From positions 12,233-76,232 of the forward strand of contig DDUV01000036.1 in NCBI GenBank assembly GCA_002344975.1: 64,000 bases of DNA. Direction: 5' to 3'. Under the pieces are notes generated by a model. That model did not search any database and was not told where the DNA came from. It saw only the letters and a list, made by a program, of their open reading frames with translations. The stretch comes from Saprospiraceae bacterium UBA2329. Lineage in GTDB: Bacteria > Bacteroidota > Bacteroidia > Chitinophagales > Saprospiraceae. The translations under genes were made by a program, and so were the position numbers. Positions 18,000 through 27,173 of this stretch are shown here, one piece after another (the stretch's first letter is position 1; every line of letters begins with the position of its first letter).

Positions 18000-18410
18000 A
18001 TGAAATACCTACTGTTTTCCGGCACTGTTTTTGTCGTTTTACTCGCAGCTTGCGGCACGCCAAAACAAGGCAGTCAGTCCAATGTAGTGGCCGAAAAAAG
18101 CTATAACTGTGTCGGCACCGAGCCTTTCTGGAATGTAAAAGTGGAGGCTTCAGGCATCACTTTTCTGCTCATGGGGGAAGAAGCCGTAGTGTATCCCTAC
18201 AAAGCCGCACGCAAAGAGGGGGCCGCACAGGTATATGAAACTGCCGTGCAGGGCAGCCGCCTGAAATTGAGCATCTCCGAAGAAGGCTGTTCCGACGGCA
18301 TGTCCGATACGAACTATCCCTATAAAGTGACGGTGGAAAAAGACGGCACGACATATCAGGGATGCGCTTTTTTGCTGGGAAAGAACCCAATGAGGGGAGA
18401 GGAACGATAA
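18000..18410 (+). CDS. COG3650-type small lipoprotein
   Basis: 136 aa. It has a lipoprotein signal with lipobox LLAAC (Cys about residue 19). The mature part carries the signature residues of the COG3650 family: CVGTEPFWNVKV, then GCSDGMSDTNYPYKVTV, and GCAFLLG near the end. Three conserved Cys outside the lipobox (in NCVG, EEGC and QGCA) could form disulfides. The family consists of small periplasmic or outer-membrane lipoproteins of unknown function, sometimes linked to META-domain proteins. It stands alone between susD and the tRNA gene. Confidence 0.75.
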   Translation: MKYLLFSGTVFVVLLAACGTPKQGSQSNVVAEKSYNCVGTEPFWNVKVEASGITFLLMGEEAVVYPYKAARKEGAAQVYETAVQGSRLKLSISEEGCSDGMSDTNYPYKVTVEKDGTTYQGCAFLLGKNPMRGEER

Positions 18411-18493
18411 TGTTACACTGTACTTAGCGGGGCGCAGCCGGGGCGGATAAAAAATTTTTTTCGCAGAAACTTTTTAGAATTTCAAAGAGGTTG

Positions 18494-18501
18494 TATCTTT
18501 G
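18494..18501 (+). promoter_or_regulatory. -7 promoter element for tRNA-Gln
   Basis: TATCTTTG matches TAnnTTTG, 40 bp before the tRNA 5' end. Confidence 0.6.
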
Positions 18502-18540
18502 CACGCGTTTCCGAAAGAGGGGGCGTTTTTTCCTTCCCCA

Positions 18541-18613
18541 TAGACCCATGGTGTAACGGTAGCACTACAGATTTTGGTTCTGTCTGTTAAGGTTCGAATC
18601 CTTATGGGTCTAC
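18541..18613 (+). tRNA. tRNA-Gln (anticodon UUG)
   Basis: The cloverleaf was read by hand. Acceptor stem is TAGACCC/GGGTCTA, including the U1-A72 pair typical of bacterial tRNA-Gln. The D arm is in GGTGTAACGGTAGCAC. The anticodon stem ACAGA/TCTGT surrounds the loop TTTTGGT (anticodon TTG). The T arm holds GGTTCGAATCC. No CCA is encoded. A terminator follows directly, so it is a single-gene transcript. Confidence 0.95.
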
Positions 18614-18617
18614 ATCG

Positions 18618-18653
18618 AAAAGCCTGTGAGTACCAACTCGCGGGCTTTTTTTT
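18618..18653 (+). terminator. Rho-independent terminator after tRNA-Gln
   Basis: AAAAGCCTGTGAGT (18618-18631) pairs with ACTCGCGGGCTTTT (18636-18649) across an ACCA loop, with two G-T wobbles. The stem ends in eight T. Confidence 0.85.
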
Positions 18654-18675
18654 CTCAACGAAGTACCTACCTCTT

Positions 18676-19953
18676 ATGCTGGATCGCTCCACGCCGCCGC
18701 CTATTGCCGACATCAGCCAACTCCAACTGCCGCCCTACCGCCTCATCCGGCTCAGCAACGGCATCCCCCTCTATGTGGTGGACATGGGCACTCAGGACGT
18801 AGTCAAATTGGAGGTCATATTCCATGCGGGCCGCCCTTTTGAACACAAAAAACTCGTGGCCCGCGCCACCCTCAGCCAACTCAAAGAAGGCACCCTGCAC
18901 AGAGACGGCGCTGAATTGGCCGAACTGCTCGATTTTTACGGCGCCACCCTGCAAACGCCTTACAGCCTCGACTCCTCCAACATAGCGCTGTACTCCCTCA
19001 ACAAACACTTCGACAAGGTGCTGCCCCTGCTCTCGGAAATGCTGGAATGCCCTGTATTTCCTCAGAAAGAGCTGGAGTCTTTCATTCAGCGCAATCAGGT
19101 GGACTTGCAGATCGAATTGACCAAACCCGACGTAGTGGCTTACCGGCACATTACCGAACTCATCTTCGGCGATGCGCATCCTTATGGATACAACAGTTAC
19201 CCGGAAACGTACTCCGCGCTTTCACGGGAAGATATGATCCGGCATTTTCAGGAGCATTTTACCGCCGGCAATTGCTCCATATTTCTCAGCGGAAAAATCC
19301 AGCCGGGCATGACGGAAATGGTGGACAGCCATCTGGGGCGGGTAATTCCTGCGGGAACATCGCAGCCTCATTTGCCGCCTTTGCCCGATGTCCCTCCGCA
19401 GCGCATACACCTGCCTCATCCCGACAAGGTACAATCGGCCATCCGCATCGGTCGCCGCCTTTTCAACAGAAACCATCCTGACTACGCCGGTTTGTATGTG
19501 CTCAATACCATTCTGGGCGGCTATTTCGGCTCCAGACTGATGACCAATATCCGCGAGGAAAAAGGATACACCTATAATATATACTCCTCATTGGACCCGA
19601 TGCGCTACGACGGCGCGTTTTTTATCGGCACCGAAACAGGAACGGAGTTTGTAAAAGACACCATCACGCAGATTTACAACGAGATAGAAATACTGCAACA
19701 GGAGCTGGTGGACGATGAAGAAATGGAAATGGTGCGCAATTACCTCCTCGGTGGGTTTCTCAACATGCTTGACGGCCCCTTCAACGTAGCCGACATTATA
19801 AAAACGGTGGTGGTGGAAGACCTGCCGGAAGACTACTTCCAAACCGTAGTGCATACGGTAAAAACCATCACCCCGGAAGACCTGCAACAACTCGCCCAAC
19901 GCTACCTCCGGCCCGAAGACCTATGGGAGGTATCGGTGGGAAGCGGGCAATAA
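18676..19953 (+). CDS. M16-family peptidase homologue lacking the HxxEH zinc motif
   Basis: 425 aa from ATG 18676; longer in-frame starts would lie within the tRNA. The fold is that of one M16 (pitrilysin/MPP-like) protein: an N-terminal half (VVKLEVIFHAGRPFEHKKLVARAT...) and a C-terminal half with the conserved GGYFGSRLMTNIREEKGYTYNIYS segment. Where active members have HxxEH-(F)xGT, this protein reads SQLKEGT. The zinc-binding His/His/Glu triad is therefore missing, and it should not hydrolyse peptides alone. Such proteins usually act as the structural subunit of a heterodimer with an active M16 partner, but none is encoded in this window. No signal peptide is seen, so it is probably cytoplasmic. 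Confidence 0.85.
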   Translation: MLDRSTPPPIADISQLQLPPYRLIRLSNGIPLYVVDMGTQDVVKLEVIFHAGRPFEHKKLVARATLSQLKEGTLHRDGAELAELLDFYGATLQTPYSLDSSNIALYSLNKHFDKVLPLLSEMLECPVFPQKELESFIQRNQVDLQIELTKPDVVAYRHITELIFGDAHPYGYNSYPETYSALSREDMIRHFQEHFTAGNCSIFLSGKIQPGMTEMVDSHLGRVIPAGTSQPHLPPLPDVPPQRIHLPHPDKVQSAIRIGRRLFNRNHPDYAGLYVLNTILGGYFGSRLMTNIREEKGYTYNIYSSLDPMRYDGAFFIGTETGTEFVKDTITQIYNEIEILQQELVDDEEMEMVRNYLLGGFLNMLDGPFNVADIIKTVVVEDLPEDYFQTVVHTVKTITPEDLQQLAQRYLRPEDLWEVSVGSGQ

Positions 19954-19981
19954 AATCAACTTATTGGCTCAGGGGCGATAA

Positions 19982-20084
19982 AAAAATAAAGTGATCATTT
20001 TCGCCAAAGGATTAGATAAGTAAACGTTTCATTTTAAGTGCCTTATCTAATCCTTTGGCCTAAAGAAAATGAGCTTTTATTTTT
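19982..20084. repeat. Long inverted repeat at convergent gene ends (bidirectional terminator-like)
   Basis: CCAAAGGATTAGATAAG (20004-20020) and its exact reverse complement (20042-20058) enclose a 21-nt loop. Similarity continues outward through CATTTTC/GAAAATG and AAAAATAAA/TTTATTTTT to about 19982 and 20084. The right arm includes the last codons of gluQ, so the left arm is an inverted copy of the gluQ 3' end. It lies between the convergent M16-like and gluQ genes, where it could stop both transcripts. Confidence 0.8.
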
Positions 20085-20965
20085 GCCCCACTACTCAGCA
20101 TAGCCGCCATTTCCATCGGCGTTTCCTCCCGATATTCCAGACCCAGCCATTGGGCCGCCTGTCGCCATACGTCATCAGGGCTTTTGCCTGCCTCCCGCCA
20201 GGATTTCAATGCTGTCGAGCCGGCAGATTTGGAGAGTTTTTCTCCCGAATCATCGGTCAGCAGGGCGTGATGAAAAAACGTCGCCTTTTGAAAGTCTTCA
20301 TATCCAAGCTGTTGAGCAAGAAACATTTGCGCGCCGGTGGACGGCAACAAATCCTGGCCCCGCACAATGAAATTGATGTGCCACAGCAGGTCGTCGCACA
20401 AGGATGCGATCTGATAGGCCGGGCTGCCGTCTTTTTGTCGGAGTACAAAATCGCCCATGCAGGCCGGGAGATTCAGCGATACCGGCACATCCTGTTTCCA
20501 TTCTGAAAAAGCTACTTCGCAATCATCGGGCAGCCTGATGCGCCAAGCGGTGTGGGGCGTATCCAAGTACAATTTTCTCTGCCGGCAAAAACCGGAGTAC
20601 AGGCTGCCGACAGACTGCTCCCGAATGTGTCTGCGCGAACAATCGCAGGCGTATAAAACACCTTGTTCTGCCAATTGCCGGAGCGCCTCGTGGTAAGTAT
20701 CCGTTCGCAGGCTTTGCGAAAAGCGATCTAAAAAATCCTGCGGGGAAGCCGGGCCTTCGTCATAGTCTAAGCCCAGCCAGTCGAGGGTGAAAAAAATATC
20801 CTCCAGATACTCCATGCGGAAGCGCGCACGGTCCAGATCGTCTATGCGCAGGAGCACTCGGCCCTTTGTAGCCCGTGCTACTACCCAGGCGAGCACAAAA
20901 GAGGCGCCGTTGCCGGGATGCAAAAATCCGCTGGGTGTAGGAGCGATGCGGGTGCGCAGGCTCAT
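20060..20965 (-). CDS. gluQ: Glutamyl-Q tRNA(Asp) synthetase
   Basis: 301 aa, truncated class I glutamyl-tRNA synthetase paralogue without anticodon-binding domain. Visible: the HIGH-like motif in RIAPTPSGFLHPGNG, the KMSKS equivalent GEKLSKSAGS, and the zinc site typical of GluQ-RS (YACDCSRRHI...YSGFCRQ; CxC plus Y/C ligands). The enzyme attaches glutamate to queuosine at position 34 of tRNA-Asp. The start is ATG 20965; the stop of gldA overlaps it as TGATG, indicating translational coupling. A TTG at 20968 is an unlikely alternative. The 3' end lies inside a long inverted repeat. Confidence 0.9.
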   Translation of the reverse strand: MSLRTRIAPTPSGFLHPGNGASFVLAWVVARATKGRVLLRIDDLDRARFRMEYLEDIFFTLDWLGLDYDEGPASPQDFLDRFSQSLRTDTYHEALRQLAEQGVLYACDCSRRHIREQSVGSLYSGFCRQRKLYLDTPHTAWRIRLPDDCEVAFSEWKQDVPVSLNLPACMGDFVLRQKDGSPAYQIASLCDDLLWHINFIVRGQDLLPSTGAQMFLAQQLGYEDFQKATFFHHALLTDDSGEKLSKSAGSTALKSWREAGKSPDDVWRQAAQWLGLEYREETPMEMAAMLSSGAKIKAHFL

Positions 20966-21891
20966 CAATTCATGGTGAGGTTGCGGAAAACATCCTCCAA
21001 TTTGGTTTCAAACGGTACCAATTCTGTCAGTATCCATTGCCGGCGCACGCAGATTTGAAACACCTCGTGGGCGGTCTGTGCATCGGGCAGACATTGCAAT
21101 TCAAAACGCCCGGCCCCGGCATCCAGCATTTCAACGGCTTCCACGCCCGGCAAAGGCTGCAAGGCCCGCAGCATCTCCTCGGACGAAGAAGTACCCTCAA
21201 TGCGCACATGCAGCACCTGTCGGCCTTGAGCCTGTTTGCGCAGCATGTCGGCGGTGCCGTCGGCGGCAATATTGCCCCGGTTGATGATGAGGATGCGGTC
21301 GCAGGTGGCCTCCACTTCCGGCAAGATATGCGTGCTGAGAATCACGGTTTTTTCCTTGCCGATATCGCGGATGAGCTTGCGGATTTCTACAATCTGGTTG
21401 GGATCGAGGCCGGTGGTGGGTTCGTCCAAAATGAGGATTTCAGGATCGTGAATCATGGCCTGCGCTAGTCCGGTGCGTTGGCGATAGCCTTTGGAAAGTT
21501 CTCCGATGCGTTTGTGTTTTTCTACATTGAGGCCACACAAAGCCACCATTTTTCTGATGCGGTCGGGAGTTTCGGCACGAGGAACGCCATGCAGAGCCGC
21601 GCAGTACTCCAGATAGTCCATCACAGGCATATCCAAATAAAGCGGGTTGTTTTCAGGCAGGTAGCCGATGTGCCGTCGCATGTCGTGTTCCAGAATAGAT
21701 TGGCCGCCTATTTGAATATCGCCCTCATCCGGTGCCAGATAGCCGGCAATCATCTTCATGGTGGTGGTTTTGCCGGCGCCGTTTGGCCCCAGAAAGCCCA
21801 GGATTTCGCCGGTTTTCACCTCAAAATCTATGTTGTTCACAGCCGTTTGAGCGCCGTATCGCTTGGTCAGATGTTGAATGCGGATATCCAT
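20965..21891 (-). CDS. gldA: ABC transporter ATP-binding protein GldA
   Basis: 308 aa. Motifs in order: Walker A GPNGAGKTTT (residues about 35-44), Q-loop in GYLPENNPLY, ABC signature LSKGYRQRTGLAQAM, Walker B ILILDEPTTGLDP, and H-loop STHILPEVE. A C-terminal regulatory-like domain of about 85 aa ends DVFRNLTMN. Length, the LPENNPLYLDMPV segment and the C-terminal extension match GldA, the ATPase of the GldAFG transporter needed for gliding in some Bacteroidota. GldF and GldG are not in this window. It is coupled to gluQ through a 1-bp overlap. Confidence 0.8.
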   Translation of the reverse strand: MDIRIQHLTKRYGAQTAVNNIDFEVKTGEILGFLGPNGAGKTTTMKMIAGYLAPDEGDIQIGGQSILEHDMRRHIGYLPENNPLYLDMPVMDYLEYCAALHGVPRAETPDRIRKMVALCGLNVEKHKRIGELSKGYRQRTGLAQAMIHDPEILILDEPTTGLDPNQIVEIRKLIRDIGKEKTVILSTHILPEVEATCDRILIINRGNIAADGTADMLRKQAQGRQVLHVRIEGTSSSEEMLRALQPLPGVEAVEMLDAGAGRFELQCLPDAQTAHEVFQICVRRQWILTELVPFETKLEDVFRNLTMN

Positions 21892-22003
21892 TGTCTTGTT
21901 TCTAATAATTCACAATACGGCGGTAAAGTTAGGCAGATGATAAGAATCTCCGGGTTCTGCGAAAAAGATTTTTTCTAAGTCGTTCAGAATGAAAACTTAT
22001 GCC

Positions 22004-22011
22004 TACCTTTG
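22004..22011 (+). promoter_or_regulatory. -7 promoter element for rpsA
   Basis: TACCTTTG matches TAnnTTTG. It lies 52 bp before the rpsA ATG; a TTC rather than TTG sits near the expected -33. Confidence 0.55.
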
Positions 22012-22062
22012 CGGCCACTTTTGAATCAACCTTATTTTTTCACCATTAAAAGCATTCTTTCA

Positions 22063-24051
22063 ATGCTCGACAACGAAAAAGAACTGCACGACGAGGAGTT
22101 GCCCGAAACTCCCGAAACCATTGATTCCGAGGACAATTCGGAAGAACCGGCCGTAACAGCCGAAGAAGAAGCCCTCCCCGCAGCTCCCGATGAGGAGGAT
22201 GAGATCGAAGAGGAAGATCACGAGGACGAAGAGCCTCTGGAACTGCACCTCGAACAACTCATTTCGCATGACACTGCTCACGACGACTTCAACTGGGGCA
22301 TCGTCAACAAGCATGGCCAAGCCTACACCAAAGAAGAATTTGCCGGATTTTTGGAGCAATACGACTCAACACTCTCTTCCGTATTGGAAAATGAGGTGGT
22401 TGCCGGTCGTGTGACTGCCATCAACGACGGCGATGTGGTATTGGACATTGGCTACAAGTCGGACGGCCTCATTCCCCTTTCTGAATTCCGCGATATGCCG
22501 GGCATTCAGATCGGCGACAAAGTGGAAGTCTATGTAGAACAGCAGGAGGATGCCCGCGGCCGCCTCACGCTTTCCCGCCGCAAGGCCAAACTCCTCCGCG
22601 CATGGGAACGCATTGTGGACTCCTACACCAACGGCACCATCATCACAGGTGTTGTCATCAGCAAAACCAAAGGCGGTCTTATTGCCGACTGCGGCGGTTT
22701 GGAAACCTTCCTTCCCGGCTCTCAGATTGACATCAAACCGATCATTGACTACGATATATATGTAGGCAAAACGATGGAATTCAAGGTGGTTAAAATCAAT
22801 GAAACCATCAAGAATGCCGTGGTATCTCACAAAGCCCTCATCGAAAGCGACCTCGCCGAACAGCGTCAGGCCATCATTGCCGGCCTCGAACGCGGCCAGG
22901 TACTCGAAGGCATCGTGAAAAACATCACCGATTTCGGCGCATTCCTCGACCTCGGCGGTGTGGACGGCCTGCTTTACATCACCGACATTTCCTGGGGCCG
23001 CATCAACCATCCGAGCGAAGTGCTGCAACTCAACCAGAAGGTCAATGTGGTGGTACTCGATTTCGATGAGAACAAGAAGCGCATTTCTCTGGGTCTCAAG
23101 CAATTGTTGCCCCACCCCTGGGAAGTACTCGACGCTGCCGTCACGGAAGGCTCTGTGGTCAAAGGCCGCGTAGTCAACATCGAAGACTACGGCGCATTCC
23201 TCGAAATTCAGCCCGGCGTAGAAGGTCTGGTTCACGTTTCGGAAGTTTCCTGGAGCAACCAGCCGGTCAATGCCCGCGAATATTTCCGCCTCGGCGAAGA
23301 CTGCGAAGCCCGCGTCGTTACCATAGACCGCGACGACCGCAAAATGTCGCTCTCCATCAAGCAGCTCACGCAGGACCCCTGGAGCGAAATCGCCGACCGT
23401 TTCCCGGTCAACAGCACGCATCAGGGCGAGGTGAAAAACCTCACTCCCTACGGCGTATTTGTGGAATTGGCCCCCGGCATCGGCGGCATGGTTCACATCT
23501 CTGACCTGTCCTGGACCAAGCGCTATGCTCACCCCTCCGAATTCACGAAAGTGGGGGAGAAGATCAACATCATGGTGCTCGATATTGACCGCGACAACCG
23601 CAAACTCTCTCTGGGCCACAAACAAACCGAAGAAAACCCCTGGGATACCTTCGAAAATGTGTTCCCGGTGGGTTCTTACCACGAGGCTACCGTGCTCCGT
23701 CGCGACGACCGCGGCGCCATCGTGCAGTTGCCCTATGGCTTGGAGGCTTTCGCGCCCCTCAAGCACATGCGCAAAGACGACGGCACCCTCTGTGATCCGG
23801 AAGAAGTACTGATGGTGAAAGTGATCGAGTTCAACCGCGACGACAAGCGCATCCTCGTTTCTCACTCCCGATACCTCGAAGACATTCGCCGCGAAGCCGA
23901 CGAAACCGTCAAGAAAGAGCGTACCGTAGAAGCTGAACAAAGCCGCGCCGCTGTGAAGAAAGTGCAGGCTTCGGTGGAAAAAGCCACCCTCGGCGATATG
24001 GACATCTTCTCGCAGATAAAGGAGCAGCTTGGGGATGACCTCACTCAATAG
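22063..24051 (+). CDS. rpsA: 30S ribosomal protein S1
   Basis: 662 aa from ATG 22063. An acidic N-terminal extension (about residues 1-75, largely Glu/Asp) precedes six S1 (OB-fold) repeats. These begin near EVVAGRVTAIN, GTIITGVVIS, GQVLEGIVKNITDFGAFLDL, GSVVKGRVVNIEDYGAFLEI, STHQGEVKNLTPYGVFVEL and GSYHEATVLRRDD. Repeats 3-5 are the best conserved, as in E. coli S1; repeats 1-2 are divergent because they bind the ribosome. S1 helps recruit mRNA to the 30S subunit. In Bacteroidota, with few Shine-Dalgarno sites, AT-rich leaders and S1 are thought to matter more. The acidic extension is longer than in proteobacterial S1. The gene is monocistronic with its own promoter and terminator. Confidence 0.95.
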   Translation: MLDNEKELHDEELPETPETIDSEDNSEEPAVTAEEEALPAAPDEEDEIEEEDHEDEEPLELHLEQLISHDTAHDDFNWGIVNKHGQAYTKEEFAGFLEQYDSTLSSVLENEVVAGRVTAINDGDVVLDIGYKSDGLIPLSEFRDMPGIQIGDKVEVYVEQQEDARGRLTLSRRKAKLLRAWERIVDSYTNGTIITGVVISKTKGGLIADCGGLETFLPGSQIDIKPIIDYDIYVGKTMEFKVVKINETIKNAVVSHKALIESDLAEQRQAIIAGLERGQVLEGIVKNITDFGAFLDLGGVDGLLYITDISWGRINHPSEVLQLNQKVNVVVLDFDENKKRISLGLKQLLPHPWEVLDAAVTEGSVVKGRVVNIEDYGAFLEIQPGVEGLVHVSEVSWSNQPVNAREYFRLGEDCEARVVTIDRDDRKMSLSIKQLTQDPWSEIADRFPVNSTHQGEVKNLTPYGVFVELAPGIGGMVHISDLSWTKRYAHPSEFTKVGEKINIMVLDIDRDNRKLSLGHKQTEENPWDTFENVFPVGSYHEATVLRRDDRGAIVQLPYGLEAFAPLKHMRKDDGTLCDPEEVLMVKVIEFNRDDKRILVSHSRYLEDIRREADETVKKERTVEAEQSRAAVKKVQASVEKATLGDMDIFSQIKEQLGDDLTQ

Positions 24052-24080
24052 TCTTGATAATAAACTGACTATTTTATAAA

Positions 24081-24120
24081 AAAGAGGGGCTTCGACAACT
24101 GTCGAAGCCTCTTTTTTTTT
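24081..24120 (+). terminator. Rho-independent terminator after rpsA
   Basis: GGCTTCGAC / GTCGAAGCC with an AACT loop, extended by AAAGA/TCTTT flanks (two-base bulge on the left), followed by nine or more T. Confidence 0.9.
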
Positions 24121-24265
24121 AGGAATGTGTTGTGAAGAACTTATCGGGGTAGCCTCTTTTTCCATGATACCTGCCCGCAACCGGGTGATAAAAAAATTAT
24201 TCTTTGTATTCCAATTTTTTAGACTTTTATGGCGGTTTTTGTTTCTTTCCAAATCTAATCACTGC

Positions 24266-27154
24266 ATGAAACCTACTCCGCTCCTTCTTTTTACAATTTT
24301 TTACTTCCTCGTCTTTCCTCCAGATGCTCGGGCGCAGTCGGACCGCGTACACGCCGTGTTGGAAAAAGCCACACAATTGTATCAGGCTCAACAATACGAG
24401 GCCGCCTGGAAAATGTTGCAGCCTGTTGATACCGCAGCGCTGTTCAAAAAAGAACAATGGAAACTTCACTATTGGCGAATTGCCGGAAACTGTCTGACCC
24501 AATTGAATAAAAACGAAGAGGCTCGAAAAATTTATGAACAGGTAGCAGCCGCAGATTGGAACAGGCCGGAGTTTCAGGACACTGCCGCCATTGAATTACT
24601 TTTGAAAGCGACTGTATTTTTTATCTCCCTGCCCGATGCTCAAAAGAGTATGTTGTGCCTGTCTGCCGGTGAAAAAATGTCAAAAAAAGTACACGGCCCT
24701 TCCTCCGTTGACTGGGTGCGTTTTCAAATGCAACGGGCAAATTATAAATTTTTTATAGAGAGCGACTTTGAAGGCTCCGTATTGCTAGGAAGGAATGCGC
24801 TTTCTGTATGGCTGAAAAAGCATGGGCAGTGGAATAAAGAGGCTCGCGGGCTATATCAGTATCTTATTAACTTCGAAATGGCCGGTAGCAATCCATCCCG
24901 CGCCATTGAATTGATTAATAAAAAGATAGAAATATCGCAAAGGATAGATTCAAAAAATCTTGGTGCTTTGTATCAATCATGGATTGAATTTGGATCAGTT
25001 TATTATGAGTTGGACCAATATGAAAAAGCAATCGCCGCACACGAAAATGCCATAAAAATAGCGGATCAACTGAAGGATAGAAAAAAAGTCGCTTTTAATT
25101 ACTCAAGAATTGGCACGACCCTGTATCATCAAAAAAAATACACCGAAGCAGAACGACACTTTAGGAATGCCTACGCTATTTATTCCTCCATGCAAAATGA
25201 GATGCTGAAAAATGCGATAGAGTCCGCATTTAGCATTACCGCCTGCCTGACTCAATTAAAAAAACCGGAAGAAGCAGACGTACTGCTCAAAGAGCTTATA
25301 AAAAAAATACAATACGATCCATCGTCGGCCAATCCATACGAACGAGTAAAATTGGCAAAACACACACTGTTAAAACTCATCTACTTCGATGCCAAGAATC
25401 AGTATTACTGGTTTTTGGAGGACGGCGATGAGCGAAAGCTAAAGGAAGCCTGCCGACGCTTTGAAAACGCGGTCCGGGTGCTGGAAGAAATACACTCCGA
25501 ACACGAGGAAGCCGGATCTAAGCAGTACATATTGAATCGCTACCATTATGTATTTGAAATGTCTTTGAATGCGCTGTTTGAACTGTATCAGTGTACCGGC
25601 TCGGAGGAGGTATTGGCACAAGCATTTGGATACACGGAGCGCAGCCGGGCGATTTTTTTGTCGGAAACGCTCAAACGATTCGATGCCGGGACGTCCTCGG
25701 CCATCCCCGACAGCTTGCGCAAGGCCATACAGCAGGGGCAGCGCAAATTGGCAGAGGTAGAAAACAGGCGCTATATATTGTCGCAGAAAAAGTTGGCAAA
25801 CGACGCGCCGGCTATGTTGGACATCCATCAGGAATTATTCGAGGTAACGGAAAACCTCCGGTTATTGGAGGCAGAGGCCAAGAAACTGAACCCCGAATTC
25901 GGCCGGGATAAAGAGATCACCTGGATCAAACCGAAGGAGGTACAAAAGCGCCTGAAACCGGGAGAAGGATGGCTGAGCTATTTTGCAGGCGATGATGATA
26001 TGTACGCTTTCCTGATTACCACAGAGGGCGCATCGTTTTTTCATATTCCCAAAGACTTTCCGTTGGAAAAATGGGTGCAGGAAATGCGCAATGCCATATA
26101 CGACTACCCCACGGAAAGAAGCGATAGTCTGTTGTCCGTTTATCAAAACCGGGCCTGGGAGTTGTACGAAAAGCTGCTGGCTCCTTTTGCCTGGCGTTTG
26201 CCGCAGCGATTGACCATAGGTGCAGACGGACTGCTGAAATACCTGCCATTTGAGGCGCTGTTTACGGCTCCCGCCCCCAATTGCGAGTCGTCGGATTGCC
26301 CATATATGCTCTGGAGGCACAGCATCAGCTATGCGCCCTCGGCCACCTTGTGGGCTGCCGACCGCAAGCGGAGCGGCGCCCGATTAGAAAAGAAAATACT
26401 GGCCTTCGCGCCCGAATTTCAGGGCGAGGGGAATGCCCTTGCAGCACGCGATGACAGAAGAAGCAGCCTGGGGCCGCTGTTGTACAATGCGGAAGAGACC
26501 AAGCGCATCAGCAAAATGTTTCGTACCAAACTGATAACAGGCCCCGGCGCTACCCGTGATGAATTTTTGGCTCAAGCGGCCAGATACCAAGTCTTGCATT
26601 TGGCTACCCATGCCAAGGCCAATGACGAAGAAGGGGAGTTCTCTTTTCTGGCATTTGCCCCTACGCCCGGAGACACTTTGTATCAAGGCAAGCTGTACGC
26701 CCGCGAGCTGTACGCCACGCCGCTGCCTGCCGAGTTGGTGGTGCTCAGCGCCTGCGAAACCGGCATTGGGGAGTTCAAGCGGGGCGAGGGTTTGGTGAGT
26801 TTGGCTTATGGATTTGCGCAGGCCGGCGCACGCAGCGTCGTCACTTCGCTGTGGCGGGTGAGCGACCGGGAGACCTCCGATCTGATGACGTTTTTTTATA
26901 AAAACCTCCAAAAAGGCATGGCCAAAGACGAGGCCTTGCGGCAAGCAAAATTGGAATATATGCAGGGGCAGAGCGGTTGGCGCACACACCCGTTTTTCTG
27001 GGCGGCCTTTGTACCGGAGGGCGATATGTCGCCTTTGAATTTGCCGAGGCCGGTACCGGCGTGGGCCTGGGCGGTATTGGGTTTGTTGCCGGCGGCGGGC
27101 TGGTGGCTGTGGAGGAGGAGAAGGGGCAAAATACAGGCAGCCGCATCGAAGTAA
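24266..27154 (+). CDS. Exported TPR-CHAT protein (caspase-like peptidase domain)
   Basis: 962 aa from ATG 24266, which gives a signal peptide (cleavage after ARAQ). Residues about 25-480 are tetratricopeptide repeats (for example ALYQSWIEFGSVYYELDQYEKAI, read as YELDQYEKAIAAHENAIKI). A coiled linker spans about 510-600. Residues about 640-915 are a CHAT domain with the catalytic pair His782 (HLATHAK) and Cys830 (LSACETG). The C-terminus has one membrane helix (about 930-950, WAWAVLGLLPAAGWWLW) and a basic tail (RRRRGK). The predicted topology places TPR and CHAT in the periplasm, anchored at the C-terminus. CHAT domains are clan CD cysteine peptidases related to caspases. TPR-CHAT proteins are abundant in Bacteroidota, mostly of unknown role. 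A decayed second copy lies at 28074-28289. Confidence 0.9.
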   Translation: MKPTPLLLFTIFYFLVFPPDARAQSDRVHAVLEKATQLYQAQQYEAAWKMLQPVDTAALFKKEQWKLHYWRIAGNCLTQLNKNEEARKIYEQVAAADWNRPEFQDTAAIELLLKATVFFISLPDAQKSMLCLSAGEKMSKKVHGPSSVDWVRFQMQRANYKFFIESDFEGSVLLGRNALSVWLKKHGQWNKEARGLYQYLINFEMAGSNPSRAIELINKKIEISQRIDSKNLGALYQSWIEFGSVYYELDQYEKAIAAHENAIKIADQLKDRKKVAFNYSRIGTTLYHQKKYTEAERHFRNAYAIYSSMQNEMLKNAIESAFSITACLTQLKKPEEADVLLKELIKKIQYDPSSANPYERVKLAKHTLLKLIYFDAKNQYYWFLEDGDERKLKEACRRFENAVRVLEEIHSEHEEAGSKQYILNRYHYVFEMSLNALFELYQCTGSEEVLAQAFGYTERSRAIFLSETLKRFDAGTSSAIPDSLRKAIQQGQRKLAEVENRRYILSQKKLANDAPAMLDIHQELFEVTENLRLLEAEAKKLNPEFGRDKEITWIKPKEVQKRLKPGEGWLSYFAGDDDMYAFLITTEGASFFHIPKDFPLEKWVQEMRNAIYDYPTERSDSLLSVYQNRAWELYEKLLAPFAWRLPQRLTIGADGLLKYLPFEALFTAPAPNCESSDCPYMLWRHSISYAPSATLWAADRKRSGARLEKKILAFAPEFQGEGNALAARDDRRSSLGPLLYNAEETKRISKMFRTKLITGPGATRDEFLAQAARYQVLHLATHAKANDEEGEFSFLAFAPTPGDTLYQGKLYARELYATPLPAELVVLSACETGIGEFKRGEGLVSLAYGFAQAGARSVVTSLWRVSDRETSDLMTFFYKNLQKGMAKDEALRQAKLEYMQGQSGWRTHPFFWAAFVPEGDMSPLNLPRPVPAWAWAVLGLLPAAGWWLWRRRRGKIQAAASK

Positions 27155-27173
27155 AGGTTTTTCCTGATCGCCC

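Noticed and set aside
18541..18653. tRNA-Gln as an integration site for a mobile element
   Set aside because: The tRNA has its own terminator and no integrase, direct repeat of its 3' end or foreign cluster follows.
22366..24252. Long open frame (628 codons) antisense to rpsA
   Set aside because: It mirrors the coding strand of a highly conserved ribosomal protein gene and its translation has no recognisable domain; high-GC third positions leave such frames open.
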